A DNA stretch of 42,553 nt from Micromonospora phytophila (GTDB lineage Bacteria; Actinomycetota; Actinomycetes; Mycobacteriales; Micromonosporaceae), in the NCBI RefSeq assembly GCF_023656545.1, contig NZ_JAMOKF010000013.1:1-42553 (forward strand), given 5' to 3'. Shown piece by piece: positions 1 through 8,754 of this stretch. How positions within the stretch are numbered: the first letter of the stretch is position 1; each line of letters opens with the position of its first letter. The position numbers and the translations under genes were made by a program. The notes under the pieces are model-generated. The model made no database searches. It saw only the letters and a program-made list of their open reading frames with translations, and had not been told where the DNA came from.

Positions 1-1429
1 AGACGGCATGCTTGATCTGGTCCCACTGGGCGAGGGTGGCGCCCCAGCGGCCGGTGGCGTACACGCCGAAGTAGGGGGCGGGGCCGTCCGGGTAGACGTG
101 GGTGAAGCGGCAGGTGACCACACCGGTCGCGGCGACGGCGCGGAGCGCGTCGCCGGCCGCGGCGAGCACGGCGGCGCGTAAGGCGGGGAATCGGTCCCAG
201 GTGCAGGCGGTCTCGAACGTCTCCACGATCATCGACCGGGCGGCGAGTGCGTCGCGCTGGTACGGCATCCGCAGGAAAGCCGACCGCCAGGCGTCGGCGG
301 CGGTCCGCTGCCGTGGGCCGGAGGAGTCGTCGCCGCGGGGCGGCTCCGGCAGGGTTCCCCCGTGGTCGCGGCACAGCTCGACGGCGCGGTCCAGCCACGG
401 TGTGACCGGATGGTCGGCGGACTCGAATCCCAGGACGAGCACGCCGCCGGTGGTGGCGGCGCCGGCGTTGAGCAGCGCCTCGGCGGGGTCGAGCAGCCGG
501 CAGTTGCTCGGGTGCAGCGCGGACTGGGCGATGGCCCGGGTGGCTTCGACCGCCTCGTCGTAGTCGGTGAAGTGCACCGAGGCGTCCGCCCGCCAGCGCG
601 GCCGGTCCTGCAGCCGCATCCACGCCTCGGTGATGACGCCGAGCGTGCCCTCCGAGCCGAGGAACAGCCGGTCCGGGGACGGCCCGGCGCCGGAGCCGGG
701 CAGCCGGCGGGACTGGCTGGTGCCCGCCGGGGTGACCACCCGCAACGACTCCACCAGGTCGTCGATGTGGGTCAGGACGGTGGCGTAGTGACCGCCGGCG
801 CGGGTGGCCAACCAGCCGCCCAGGGTGGAGAACTCGAACGACTGCGGGAAGTGCCGCAGCGTGAGGTCGTGCCGTCGGAGCTGGTCCTCCAACGCCGGGC
901 CGAACACACCGGCCTGGATGCGGGCCGCCCGGCTGGTCGGGTCCACCTCCAGCACCCGGTCGAGGCGCCCGAGGTCGAGACTGACCGCCGCGGGATACGC
1001 GTCGTCCAGCCGCGGCTCCACGCCGCCGACCACTGACGAGCCGCCGCCGTAGGGGATCACCGCGATGTCCCGGCCCGCGCACCAGTCCAGCACGTCGACG
1101 ACGTCCTGCTCGCTCGCCGGCCGGACCACCAGGTCCGGCGGGTCGTGAACCTCCCCGTGCAGGTTGCGGACGACGTCCCGGAACGCCTTGCCGTGGGTGT
1201 GCGCCGCCCGGTCGGCCGGGTCCGTCGAGCACAGCCGGGCGAGCGACGTCGGCGGATCGACCCGCGGCGGGCGCAGGCCGAGTTCGGCCACCGGCGGCGC
1301 GACATGCTCGGTCAGGTCGACGCCGGGCAGCAGGGTACGCACCCGGTCGGCCAACGCGGTGGCCTCCGCGCCGGTCACGGCGTCCTCGACGTGCCCCCAG
1401 CCCCACCACGAACGGTGTTTCCCGGCCAT
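1..1429 (-). CDS. FAD-linked oxidase, alkyl-DHAP-synthase-like (C-terminus off window)
   Basis: Reading from the ATG at 1429 gives 476 residues with no stop before the window edge, so the C-terminus is missing. Residues about 95-135 hold a PCMH-type FAD-binding fold, with VVRPASEQDVVDVLDW followed by the pyrophosphate-binding loop VIPYGGGSSVVGGVEP. Further on come SLDLGRLDRVLEVD, the IQAGVFGPALEDQL element, GGWLATRAGG and FLGSEGTLGVITEAWMRL, all typical of the FAD/FMN-containing dehydrogenase family. The order and the GGWLATRAGG segment fit alkyldihydroxyacetonephosphate-synthase-like oxidases. These are flavoenzymes of usually about 530 residues, so perhaps 50-60 residues are lost. The substrate cannot be told from this sequence. 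It lies outside the defence island and looks like ordinary chromosome. Confidence 0.88.
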   Translation of the reverse strand, partial: MAGKHRSWWGWGHVEDAVTGAEATALADRVRTLLPGVDLTEHVAPPVAELGLRPPRVDPPTSLARLCSTDPADRAAHTHGKAFRDVVRNLHGEVHDPPDLVVRPASEQDVVDVLDWCAGRDIAVIPYGGGSSVVGGVEPRLDDAYPAAVSLDLGRLDRVLEVDPTSRAARIQAGVFGPALEDQLRRHDLTLRHFPQSFEFSTLGGWLATRAGGHYATVLTHIDDLVESLRVVTPAGTSQSRRLPGSGAGPSPDRLFLGSEGTLGVITEAWMRLQDRPRWRADASVHFTDYDEAVEATRAIAQSALHPSNCRLLDPAEALLNAGAATTGGVLVLGFESADHPVTPWLDRAVELCRDHGGTLPEPPRGDDSSGPRQRTAADAWRSAFLRMPYQRDALAARSMIVETFETACTWDRFPALRAAVLAAAGDALRAVAATGVVTCRFTHVYPDGPAPYFGVYATGRWGATLAQWDQIKHAV

Positions 1430-1730
1430 GCGGCCTCCCCGCCGTCCACCATCGCCAGATCGATCCGCCGGTAACGTACTCGACGGCCGGCACTCCGTCG
1501 ATGCCGTCGTGGCAGGCGCGGACTGCCGGCGCCGCGAACCGGCATGGGGCTGGCCTTCCCGACGGTCCCCGCCTACCGGTTTGCGGTACCGCACGTTCGC
1601 GTCCGCAAGCCGAAGGCCGGTGGCGCGCAGGTTGTCAGTGGCGACGGTTGCGGATCTCACCGACGATGATCGTGCCGGAGGACGCAGCATCCCCAGCACC
1701 ACCAACTAATACGGCAGCCGCCAATCGGGA
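1430..1730. other. Intergenic stretch, no gene recognised
   Basis: About 300 bases separate the start of the FAD oxidase (1429) from the stop of the membrane protein (1733-1731). Open frames here read as low-complexity Arg/Pro/Ala-rich translations with no recognisable domain, as expected for GC-rich noncoding DNA. It should hold the oxidase promoter, but I see no convincing -35/-10 pair. Confidence 0.5.
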
Positions 1731-2468
1731 TCATGGTTGAAGTTTGAGGCTGAGCCGTCGTTTGGTAGTGGGCTCGTCGGGCTTGGGCTTGATGGCGCCG
1801 GCGACCGCGAGGGCGGTGATCAGCCCGACGCCGAGCCACGCCCAGCCACGGTCTGGTCCGACTAGCGCCTCGGCTGTGCCGGCCGTCGTGGGGTTCGGCA
1901 CGAGCAGGGCCGGCCCAGAGTCTCGTAGCGGCCCGACCGAGATCAGCACACCCCAACACCAAGTGAGCCCGGCATAGCTGGCCCAGGCCAGCCACCCCGC
2001 ACGAGGCGACCATCGCCAGTGCACGCCCACCACAACGCCGATTAGCGCCCAACTCACGCACGTTACCAAGCCGCCGACGGCGGCCAACACGACGCGACCG
2101 TCGGCAAGCGTGGCGAGGTCAAGAAACCGCTTGTACTCCGGATTCGCCCGCAGGGTCAGCACAGCCAACGGCGCGACGATGAGGGTCCCGGCGAGACCGG
2201 CCGACAGCCCCACGACGCCGGCACGACGCCACGCCACCGCCATCGGGTGTTTGGCTGCGACAACAAACCCCATCGGGATGGCCGCCAGTTGGACGCCGTA
2301 GTGCCCGGCCGTGTAGAGATTCGCCAGCGCGGGCAAAACATGTCGGTCGGCGTCCGCGCTGTGCGCTGTCGCCTGCAGGTCGAACATCGCGTTCTGCGCC
2401 CACAGCACGTCGAAGCACCCAGCGACGAGCAAGATTGCACCGAACGCTGTGGCGATCATCAGTCGCAC
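1731..2468 (-). CDS. Multi-pass membrane protein of unknown function
   Basis: This 245-residue protein starts at a GTG (2468); an in-frame ATG at 2459 is an alternative. The N-terminus (LMIATAFGAILLVAGCF) is a signal or first membrane segment. At least four more hydrophobic stretches follow, at roughly residues 58-70, 80-105, 125-150 and 155-178, with a last one near 208-225. The tail after it is basic and cytoplasm-like (KPKPDEPTTKRR). I recognise no family motif. It is transcribed divergently from the DUF4184 gene across a 228-base gap. Integral membrane location is well supported; function is not. Confidence 0.7.
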   Translation of the reverse strand: MRLMIATAFGAILLVAGCFDVLWAQNAMFDLQATAHSADADRHVLPALANLYTAGHYGVQLAAIPMGFVVAAKHPMAVAWRRAGVVGLSAGLAGTLIVAPLAVLTLRANPEYKRFLDLATLADGRVVLAAVGGLVTCVSWALIGVVVGVHWRWSPRAGWLAWASYAGLTWCWGVLISVGPLRDSGPALLVPNPTTAGTAEALVGPDRGWAWLGVGLITALAVAGAIKPKPDEPTTKRRLSLKLQP

Positions 2469-2696
2469 AACGCACCCTAACGATTCGATGTCCCGAGCGG
2501 CAACGCTGCCCGCCTGGTCCTGTCGCTATTGCCCGCCCTGTCCACAACGCACCATCACGCAGTCGCCGCCTCGCGTTCAGTCGCCTCCATCAGCAACATC
2601 TCAAACGGCGGCTGCCGCACTAACCGTGCCGGACCGGTTACACCGGAAACCCGGCACTCTCACCCGCGCTGGAGTAGCAGGTGGGAAGATGCGCCG

Positions 2697-3518
2697 ATGC
2701 CGCTGACCTTCCCGTCGCACCCGGGTGTGGTACTCCCGCTCAAGCTCTGGCGACCCCGCTGGTTCGACGGTGTCGCGCTGACGACCGGGGCGGTCGCACC
2801 CGACGTCAGGTACGCGCTCCTCGGGGTCGGACCGGAGTGGCAGAGCCACACTCTCACCGCGCTGGTGTGGTGGTGTGTGCCAGTGGCGCTGCTCGGCGCG
2901 TGGCTCGTCCGCGCCACCGTCGCGACCCTCGCCGCCCACCTACCCCACCTCGGCCCGTTCGCGCTGCGCGACTACGGGGTGCTTGCCACAGTGCGCCACC
3001 CGTGGCAGATCACCGCCGGATCTGCGCTGCTCGGCGCGGCCACTCACATCGGCTGGGACCACCTCACCCACACCGCGGCATGGCTGCGCATCGTATTCGG
3101 CATCGACTGGGATTCGGTCAGCGAGGTCGCCTGGTGGACGGTGTCGGACATCCCCAGCAGCCTCGTCGGCGCGCTGGTCACGCTCGGCGTCGCCGTCGTG
3201 ATCGGCCGCCGCCGGCTGCTTCGCGCCTGGCACGGCAACCCACCGCCAGTCCGCACCCGCTCGATGGTGTTCTGGCCCGTCGCGGGCGCCGTCGCAACCA
3301 TCGGGTACGCCCTGACCCCGGTGTTGCCAGCCGCAGGGTTGCCATGGGCGACTGTCGTGCGGCTGCTGTGCGTCACGGCCGGGGCGCTGCTCGTCGCCGC
3401 CGTGGCGGTGCAAGCAGTGAACGCCAAGATCACCTTCCCCGCTGAGACACCCACGCTGGCACGTGGGAGCCGTTCGGAAGTGCCACCCTCGTCGCCAAAC
3501 GCCTCGCCGCCGCGATGA
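2697..3518 (+). CDS. DUF4184 family membrane protein
   Basis: I chose the ATG at 2697, giving 273 residues, because the DUF4184 signature begins exactly there: MPLTFPSHPGVVLPLKLW matches the family opening in which a His-Pro pair precedes a hydrophobic run. The longer frame upstream has no such homology. A second family hallmark is ATHIGWDHLTH near residue 117, with paired histidines and an Asp that suggest metal binding in the membrane. Hydrophobic segments lie near residues 60-80, 105-120, 155-175, 195-215 and 225-245. The family has no established biochemical role. The C-terminal 25 residues are polar and low-complexity. Confidence 0.85.
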   Translation: MPLTFPSHPGVVLPLKLWRPRWFDGVALTTGAVAPDVRYALLGVGPEWQSHTLTALVWWCVPVALLGAWLVRATVATLAAHLPHLGPFALRDYGVLATVRHPWQITAGSALLGAATHIGWDHLTHTAAWLRIVFGIDWDSVSEVAWWTVSDIPSSLVGALVTLGVAVVIGRRRLLRAWHGNPPPVRTRSMVFWPVAGAVATIGYALTPVLPAAGLPWATVVRLLCVTAGALLVAAVAVQAVNAKITFPAETPTLARGSRSEVPPSSPNASPPR

Positions 3519-3641
3519 ACGCTGCCCGATCGCCGCAGCGGTACGCTGCTGCGCTGCTGCATGGACGGTGGAGATTCGGCCGTTGCAGCAGCCGACCTGG
3601 GCGTTGCTCTTCGCGATGTCGGCGCCAGGCAGAATGAACGG

Positions 3642-3959
3642 ATGGCAAGCTCGGGAGTCGTTCGGACCTATCACACCGACGAGGGTTGGGGCATCATCGA
3701 CGGGCCGGGTGTGCCCGGCGGGTGTTGGGTCCACTTCTCGGTGATCGCCATGAATGGACTCAGGCAGCTAGCCGCCGGGCAGAGGGTCTCGTTCCTGGCC
3801 GAGGCTGCGACCCAGGACGGGTTCGCGTACCGGGCGGTGAAGGTATGGACGGGCGATACCGAGCCAGCCGACCGACGACGGACAGGCACCGAATCCCACG
3901 CCTTCCACAGCACCTTGACGCTGACGTTCGACGAGCCGCCGGAGCCCAGCGGGCGCTGA
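3642..3959 (+). CDS. Cold-shock-domain protein
   Basis: The ATG at 3642 gives 105 residues, and the cold-shock domain starts six residues in. GVVRTYHTDEGWGIIDGPG corresponds to the family's GxVKWFNxxKGFGFI strand 1-2 region, with the RNP1-like aromatics partly replaced by Tyr and Trp. The next segment, CWVHFSVIAMNGLRQL, matches the VFVHxSxI block, and GQRVSFLAEAATQDGFAYRAVKV matches the closing strands. Single-stranded nucleic-acid binding is the family role. The 35-residue polar tail after the OB fold is unlike the classic 67-residue CspA. The deviation from the classic RNP motifs suggests a divergent member rather than a true cold-shock chaperone. Confidence 0.82.
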   Translation: MASSGVVRTYHTDEGWGIIDGPGVPGGCWVHFSVIAMNGLRQLAAGQRVSFLAEAATQDGFAYRAVKVWTGDTEPADRRRTGTESHAFHSTLTLTFDEPPEPSGR

Positions 3960-4082
3960 CAGCGAAAGCCGCTCTCCGGCTCCGCCCTCGGCTGCGCGCG
4001 GACAGGTCCCACGACCTGCCGAGCGCTTCGCGGCAGGTACGGATGCTCAACTGGGGCCAGGCCGCCGGAATCGGCGGAACCC

Positions 4083-4676
4083 TCATCCCCAAGAGGGATT
4101 CCGGCTCGGCAGCCACTCCCCAAACAGCGACTCGTACTCCTCATCGGGTTCGACAGTGAGGATGAAATCAGGTGTGGTACTGGCCACCGCATCACGCAAG
4201 CGGGCCAGGAGCACGGGCACAGTCGCCAGGTCCAGCGACAGTGCTGACGCGAGCTCGATCCGCTGAGCGCCAATGCCGGGCTGGTCCCTGAGCTCGTCGC
4301 GCTGCAGGTGCTCTGCGGCGGATTGCATGATCATCAGATCACCGCCGCCGGAGAACTTCACGCAGTCTTGCCAGGACGGTAACCCGACCATGACCTCCAG
4401 GGCTTCGCCGAGGTTCCGGCCGATGAGACCAGCCTGCCCTTCGGAGCTGGCGTACAAGACTGGTCGCGTTGACCGGCGTTCACCGCAGAGGAAGAACGTT
4501 CCGCCGGTGAAGTCACCGGCTATGCCTTCCAGGGGCTGCCCGGACGACAGCCTGACAGGCTCCCCGTGATCACCGCGCGTGAGGTCAAACTCGCAGACCT
4601 CCCACAGCAGTTCGGCGAGACGCAGGTCTTGGCGAACCACCTCCAGGATCTCGTCGTCGCTTTTCACGCGGCGCAC
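4083..4676 (-). CDS. SUKH-like hypothetical protein
   Basis: The protein has 197 residues from a GTG at 4676. The central part (PLEGIAGDFTGGTFFLCG, then VLYASSEGQAGLIGRNLGEAL) resembles the SMI1/KNR4-like (SUKH) immunity fold, in which a Gly-rich strand pair precedes a helix. I rate this as resemblance only. The C-terminal portion (ELASALSLDLATVPVLLARLRDA) is helical. No catalytic motif is visible. SUKH proteins often neutralise nuclease or deaminase toxins, but no toxin gene lies next to it. The start could also be the GTG nine bases downstream. Confidence 0.6.
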   Translation of the reverse strand: MRRVKSDDEILEVVRQDLRLAELLWEVCEFDLTRGDHGEPVRLSSGQPLEGIAGDFTGGTFFLCGERRSTRPVLYASSEGQAGLIGRNLGEALEVMVGLPSWQDCVKFSGGGDLMIMQSAAEHLQRDELRDQPGIGAQRIELASALSLDLATVPVLLARLRDAVASTTPDFILTVEPDEEYESLFGEWLPSRNPSWG

Positions 4677-4988
4677 GCTAGCAGGCCGCCGGGCCGGCCC
4701 GTCTTCGGCTTCACGGCCACCTCCTTCGAGGACATGCCCATCCGCTGGACCCCCTGGCTTGTCCGGGAGCCGACGATTGGCAGTGGCTGCGTTCTGCGCA
4801 CGATCACGCGCGAGCCTCGACCCCTCGTCCGAGACAGCCCCCGTGGATTGCGCTCGTACACCTCAAGAGCGGCCCACCGGCAGTCGAGGGACCGTGATCG
4901 CCCGGATCTGCCACGACGACGTGCGCGCCCGGCTTGCTTCCCGGGCCTACCTTGAAGCTCGGTGCCGGCAGACGCTAGGTGGGCGGGC
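4677..4988. other. Divergent intergenic region, no gene recognised
   Basis: This 312-base stretch separates the start of the SUKH-like gene (minus) from the start of the TraB-like gene (plus). Frames through it translate to Arg/Pro/Ser-rich sequence without family features. The last bases (GGTGGGCGGGC just before 4989) act as a plausible ribosome binding site. Both promoters should lie here, but I cannot place them. Confidence 0.45.
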
Positions 4989-5693
4989 ATGCAGATCATC
5001 GAGCACAGCATCATCGGGACCCGCTCTGCGGTGCTGCGCCTTCGGCGCCCCGGCAGCCAGTTGGAGTTCGTGCTGTTCCCCATGCTTCATGTAGCGAGCC
5101 CAAAGTTCTACGCGGCGGTGGCGCAGCGGCTCCGGCAGTGTGACCTGCTCGTCGTCGAAGGCGTCAGCGGGCGTTCGGTACTTGGATGGGCCATCACACT
5201 CACCTACCGGGTCATGCCAGCCAACAAGCGTTCCGGACTGGTGGTCGACAACATCGCGTACCGGTCGCTCGGCGTGGAGCTGATCAACCCGGACGTGACG
5301 ACGGCGGAGTTCGCCCAGGGCTGGCGGGCCATGCCGCAGCGATACCGGCTACTGATGTGGTGTGTCATTCCGATCGTGGCCGTCGCGCAGTTCTTCGGGG
5401 GCACGCGGCGGCTGCTCTCGCCTGAAGTCGAGTTGAACGACCTGCCTAGCGCGAAGGACGAGATGTACTCGGACAGTGAGTTCTCTGAGCACTTCGAGCG
5501 CACGTTCGGCGGCCATCGGGATGAGCGGCTACTTGCCGCGCTGTCCGAGCTGGTCCGTACGCGTTCGTCGGAGCGGATCGACGTCGCGGTCGTCTACGGT
5601 GCCGGTCACGTGCCAGCGATCGTACGGGGACTCTTGGACCGGCATGGCTACCGCCCCCGGAAGGCCGAGTGGCTCACCGTGCTGGACGCATGA
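4989..5693 (+). CDS. TraB/PrgY (TIKI)-like domain protein
   Basis: The ATG at 4989 (234 residues) is preferred over 4962 because a G-rich ribosome binding site lies just before it and the upstream nine codons look unconserved. The layout follows the TraB/TIKI superfamily. An N-terminal histidine motif (FPMLHVASPKFYAAVAQRL) is followed by an acidic strand (CDLLVVEGVSG) and, near the end, GAGHVPAIVRGLLDRHGY, equivalent to the family GxxH motif. A hydrophobic stretch near residues 118-137 (LLMWCVIPIVAVAQFFGG) may be a membrane segment. Family members are putative metalloproteases or erythromycin-esterase-like hydrolases. The specific activity here is unknown. Confidence 0.68.
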   Translation: MQIIEHSIIGTRSAVLRLRRPGSQLEFVLFPMLHVASPKFYAAVAQRLRQCDLLVVEGVSGRSVLGWAITLTYRVMPANKRSGLVVDNIAYRSLGVELINPDVTTAEFAQGWRAMPQRYRLLMWCVIPIVAVAQFFGGTRRLLSPEVELNDLPSAKDEMYSDSEFSEHFERTFGGHRDERLLAALSELVRTRSSERIDVAVVYGAGHVPAIVRGLLDRHGYRPRKAEWLTVLDA

Positions 5694-5825
5694 GCGGCAT
5701 CGTCCTCCGCGGCCGACCAGGCGTGGCTCTCAGCCATCACCTGCCGTTGAAGGAATCGCACACCGCAGCATGATTTCTCGCGAGTCGCGCCGTCCATAGT
5801 GGCTCCGCGTAGACCCGGCGGCCCG

Positions 5826-6077
5826 TCACTGGCGCAGCCGGCGGGAGCACTCGCCGTCGTGGTCGGCGCGGAGCAGGCAGCGTCGACCGCCGGGCAGCAG
5901 CAGGTCGCAGAAGACCCGGTGGCGGAGAAACTGCCGGTCCTCCTCGGAGACGGTCATCTCCCCCGGGTCCATCATCGGCAGCACCGTCATCCAGCGGCCG
6001 ACGACCCGGGCCAGACGCTGCGCGGCGGGCAGGTCGGCGGCAAGGACGGGCAGGTGGATGACGTACCGCTGGGTCAT
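5826..6077 (-). CDS. Small conserved-type hypothetical, DivIVA partner
   Basis: An 83-residue protein starts at ATG 6077, sharing an ATGA overlap with the stop of the upstream DivIVA-like gene, which implies translational coupling. The N-terminal half (LPVLAADLPAAQRLARVVGRW) is amphipathic helix. The C-terminal half carries two cysteine-containing turns (RVFCDLLLPGGRRC and LRADHDGEC) that could bind a metal. A much longer frame runs upstream through the DivIVA-like gene, but its extra part is the antisense-like shadow of that gene. I do not recognise a named family. Confidence 0.68.
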   Translation of the reverse strand: MTQRYVIHLPVLAADLPAAQRLARVVGRWMTVLPMMDPGEMTVSEEDRQFLRHRVFCDLLLPGGRRCLLRADHDGECSRRLRQ

Positions 6078-6376
6078 CGGTGACCACCCTCGGCGCCGCC
6101 AGCGCGGGCCTGCGCGGACTGCCAGCGGCGCAGGGCGTCCTTGACCAGGGCAGCCTCCCGGCGGCTCTCGGCGAGGGCGGCGTAGACGGCGGCCATGTCG
6201 ACGGCGACCCGGTCGAGGAAGGCGTACACCTCGACGGGGGCGAGGCCGCGGCGTCCGAGCCGGGCGGGCGGGAAGCGGCGCTCGCGCACCTGCCAGGGCA
6301 GCAGGCTGGTGTACGCCGTGGAGCGGTAGGTCACGCCACCGCTCGCCGGGGTCGGTCTGGAGTTTCGGACGCTCAT
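6074..6376 (-). CDS. DivIVA-like domain protein
   Basis: The ATG at 6376 is preceded by a good ribosome binding site (CAGGAAGG, about 5-6 bases away), giving 100 residues. Residues 28-60 carry a DivIVA/Wag31-type motif: RERRFPPARLGRRGLAPVEV followed by YAFLDRVAVDMAAVYAAL. A helical tail rich in Arg and Glu (ESRREAALVKDALRRWQ) follows. Short DivIVA-like proteins of this type are common in Micromonospora-like genomes. They lack the long coiled coil of true Wag31 and may associate with polar membrane, but no function is established. It is transcribed divergently from the XRE regulator. Confidence 0.78.
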   Translation of the reverse strand: MSVRNSRPTPASGGVTYRSTAYTSLLPWQVRERRFPPARLGRRGLAPVEVYAFLDRVAVDMAAVYAALAESRREAALVKDALRRWQSAQARAGGAEGGHR

Positions 6377-6698
6377 GGCTGGCTGCCTTCCTGGTCGTGG
6401 ATGGGGCGGGCCCACCCGCCCTCCCCGCACGGGCGGACCCACCCCGCCCTGACACCGCAGCTCCACTCAGCGGTACGGCGCCAGGGCTGCTCGACGGGGA
6501 TGTGATCGGGTGGCGCGGCGGCCGGTCGGGGGAATCGCCCGGCCGCCGTGCTGTGGTCATCCTGTGACAGTTCGGAGTGAAGGCGCAACGTTTCACGCCG
6601 CGATTTCCCGGATGTGCATTGACTTTCTTTGCTGAACCACGTAGGAGTTGCGGGAGAGCATCACGCAGTGTTGCGCCACGGAATCAGGGAGTGTGCAG
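6377..6698 (+). promoter_or_regulatory. Divergent intergenic region with promoter for the XRE gene
   Basis: This 322-base region separates the DivIVA-like pair (minus) from the XRE/DUF5753 gene (plus). A clear -35-like TTGACT lies at 6619-6624. A 17-base spacer places TAGGAG at 6642-6647 as a weak -10. On the other strand TTGCGC (near 6585-6590) followed about 18 bases on by CAGGAT could serve the DivIVA gene; this is weak. AGGGA at 6686-6690 is the likely ribosome binding site for a GTG start at 6699. No other gene is visible. Confidence 0.45.
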
Positions 6699-7589
6699 GT
6701 GGCCGAGGACATCGGATCGACCGTGCCCCGCCGGCAGCTCGGCCGGCTGCTGCGGCAGTTCCGCAACGAGGCGGGGGTGACGCTCGACGCCGCCGCCGAG
6801 GCCCTCGAATACAGCCGGCAGAAGATCTGGCGGCTCGAGTGCGGCATGGGGCCGGTGCGGGTGCTCGACGTGAAGGCGATGTGCGAGCTGTACGGGGTGT
6901 CGCCGGAGATGACCGAGGCGATGCGCGGGCTGGCCGCGGAGACGAAGTCGAAGGGCTGGTGGCACGCGTACGGGGACGCGGTGCCGAGCTGGTTCGAGCT
7001 GTACGTCGGCCTGGAATCCGCCGCCGCGCACCTGCGCCAGTACGAGGAGACGTTGATTCCCGGCCTGCTGCAGACGCGCGAGTACGCGCTCGGACTCGCG
7101 CGTCTGGATCAGCCCGCCACCAGCGAGGAGGATCGCGAGCGGTCGGTCGAGGTGCGGCTGCAACGACAGGGACTGCTGACTCGTCGACTGCCGAAGCCAC
7201 CCCGGGTGGACGCCGTCCTCTCGGAGGCGGTGCTGCGCCGGGCCGTCGGCAGCAGTGGCGTGATGGTCGAGCAGCTCACGCACCTGCTGAAAGCTGGCGA
7301 CATGCCCAACGTGTCCGTGCGGGTGCTCCCCTTCGCCGCCGGTCCACACTCCGGCGCGGTGGCGGGCTCGTTCGTGATCCTCGACTTTCCCGCGACCAAC
7401 GGGGGTCGAACCGCGCCGGAGCCCTCCGTGGCGTACAGCGAGTCGCTGACCGGGGCGCTCTACCTTGACAAGCCCGACGAGCTGGCGGCCTACCAGGGCG
7501 TGTGGCACAGCCTGGAGCGGCTGGCCCTCGATGGGGCACAATCGACGGACATGATCAAGCGGGTCATCGGGGAGATGCGGCATGACTGA
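6699..7589 (+). CDS. XRE-family HTH regulator with DUF5753
   Basis: I chose the GTG at 6699 (296 residues) because AGGGA sits eight bases upstream; an earlier GTG at 6648 would add 17 unconserved residues. The N-terminal HTH reads LGRLLRQFRNEAGVTLDAAA through EALEYSRQKIWRLECGMGPV (residues about 14-55). The rest is the DUF5753 ligand/partner domain, with its characteristic WWHAYGD, GLESAAAHLRQYE and IPGLLQTREYA segments and the late NVSVRVLPF block. Such proteins in actinomycetes act with a downstream DUF397 protein, as here, where the genes overlap by 8 nt. BldB/WhiJ-like regulatory pairs are the model. Confidence 0.9.
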   Translation: MAEDIGSTVPRRQLGRLLRQFRNEAGVTLDAAAEALEYSRQKIWRLECGMGPVRVLDVKAMCELYGVSPEMTEAMRGLAAETKSKGWWHAYGDAVPSWFELYVGLESAAAHLRQYEETLIPGLLQTREYALGLARLDQPATSEEDRERSVEVRLQRQGLLTRRLPKPPRVDAVLSEAVLRRAVGSSGVMVEQLTHLLKAGDMPNVSVRVLPFAAGPHSGAVAGSFVILDFPATNGGRTAPEPSVAYSESLTGALYLDKPDELAAYQGVWHSLERLALDGAQSTDMIKRVIGEMRHD

Positions 7590-7782
7590 CCTGACCGGCG
7601 CCATCTGGCGTAAGAGCACCCGCAGCGGCGGCAACGGCGGCAACTGCGTCGAGGTCGCCACCAACCTCCCCGGCATCGTCACCGTTCGTGACTCGAAGGG
7701 CGCCAGCGGCCCGGTGCTCACCTTTACTACGCGGGCGTGGACGGATTTCGTGACCGCGATGAACCGCGAAGGGTTCCGGTGA
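7582..7782 (+). CDS. DUF397 small regulatory partner
   Basis: Sixty-six residues from the ATG at 7582, overlapping the XRE gene by 8 nt (ATGACTGA). It has the whole DUF397 signature: WRKSTRSGGNGGNCVEVA, then VTVRDSKGASGPVLTFT, and a terminal W-x-x-F helix. DUF397 proteins are nearly always next to an XRE/DUF5753 gene and probably modulate it by direct contact, in an antitoxin-like or anti-repressor arrangement. The pair sits just left of the defence island. Confidence 0.92.
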   Translation: MTDLTGAIWRKSTRSGGNGGNCVEVATNLPGIVTVRDSKGASGPVLTFTTRAWTDFVTAMNREGFR

Positions 7783-7903
7783 GGTTGAGCTTCAACGTCA
7801 GGGCGCCGGAGACGTTCTGCCACAAGCGTCAAACCGACGACAGCGACGAAACTCCCACAGGCGACCAAGGCGGTCCGCCGCCGCGGAACAGGGACAGCGC
7901 TGC

Positions 7904-8638
7904 TTACCGGTACTGTCGCTGCTGAGCACCGAGGATCTCGCTTCTCAACCCAGCTGCAAGCTCGACCACTTCGACCTGGATCTGAAAGGCGCGCAGTGCA
8001 GCGGCCGCCCAGAACCGTGCGGTGGTGAAGTGGTGGGCTGCCTCCTCGTCGGAGAGGCACAGCACCAGCCGCGGCGCAGTCACCAGGGTTGACGCGACGA
8101 AGAGGAGACGCATCGCGTCCGCCAGGACCTTATGCTTCTGGGCGGCCTTCGGCGGTCCCTGATGGGCCCACGCTTCGACCAGCACCGTCAGGTGCTCGTC
8201 GGCACCGTCGACCTCGACCCGCGCCCCGTCCGCCAGAGAGAATCTGCGCGGCTTCAACACACAACCGAGCCGTTCTCCCAGCAGACCGAGCATGATCCCT
8301 TCGGCCTGCCGCTGTGGCGCGCTGTCGCCCGCCGCCGGCTCTGCCAGGACCTTCTGTTGGACGACAGCATCCTCAGGGAAGGTGTCACTCACGATCTCGT
8401 TGACGATCTTTCCGCTCGGGCCGATGTAGCGGCGGAGCCGGCGGCTCTGTTCGAGCCTGCGGCACGCCTGGTTGATCGTCTGCCGAGGCTGCACGTCGAG
8501 CTGCCGCGCGAGCTCGTCGTCGTCAAGCGGGAGCCGGGTGCGCAACAGCTCCTGCACGACTCGCTCCGCGATCGTCAGTTGATCCACCTGCTCCTCCAAG
8601 TGCCTCTTGGCTACAGGTGAGCATTGTCGCGGCGTCAC
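7904..8638 (-). CDS. Winged-HTH protein with candidate PD-(D/E)XK-like domain
   Basis: A 244-residue protein starts at a GTG (8638). Residues about 20-75 form a winged helix-turn-helix: LTIAERVVQELLRTRLPLDD, then a recognition region VQPRQTINQACRRLE and a wing ending in IGPSGKIVN. The second half (residues about 130-230) has DGARVEVDGADEH, VLVEAWAHQG and PPKAAQKHKVLADAMRL, then strand LVLCLSDEEAAH. This order of Asp, Glu-x-Trp and Lys is suggestive of a PD-(D/E)XK-type nuclease or a degenerate relative, but the canonical ExK is not seen. It is the last gene of the minus-strand island, about 116 bases from the next gene. Confidence 0.6.
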   Translation of the reverse strand: MTPRQCSPVAKRHLEEQVDQLTIAERVVQELLRTRLPLDDDELARQLDVQPRQTINQACRRLEQSRRLRRYIGPSGKIVNEIVSDTFPEDAVVQQKVLAEPAAGDSAPQRQAEGIMLGLLGERLGCVLKPRRFSLADGARVEVDGADEHLTVLVEAWAHQGPPKAAQKHKVLADAMRLLFVASTLVTAPRLVLCLSDEEAAHHFTTARFWAAAALRAFQIQVEVVELAAGLRSEILGAQQRQYR

Positions 8639-8754
8639 CTTCGCGTGGGCAAAGGCCTCGTGGGTTTCGCCGCTTGTTCCAGGCCGTGGTGTGCTACCCG
8701 GTGCACGGGCGATGCCGCCGTGCAGGAAATTTGATCATCAGGCGGCCCAGACGC

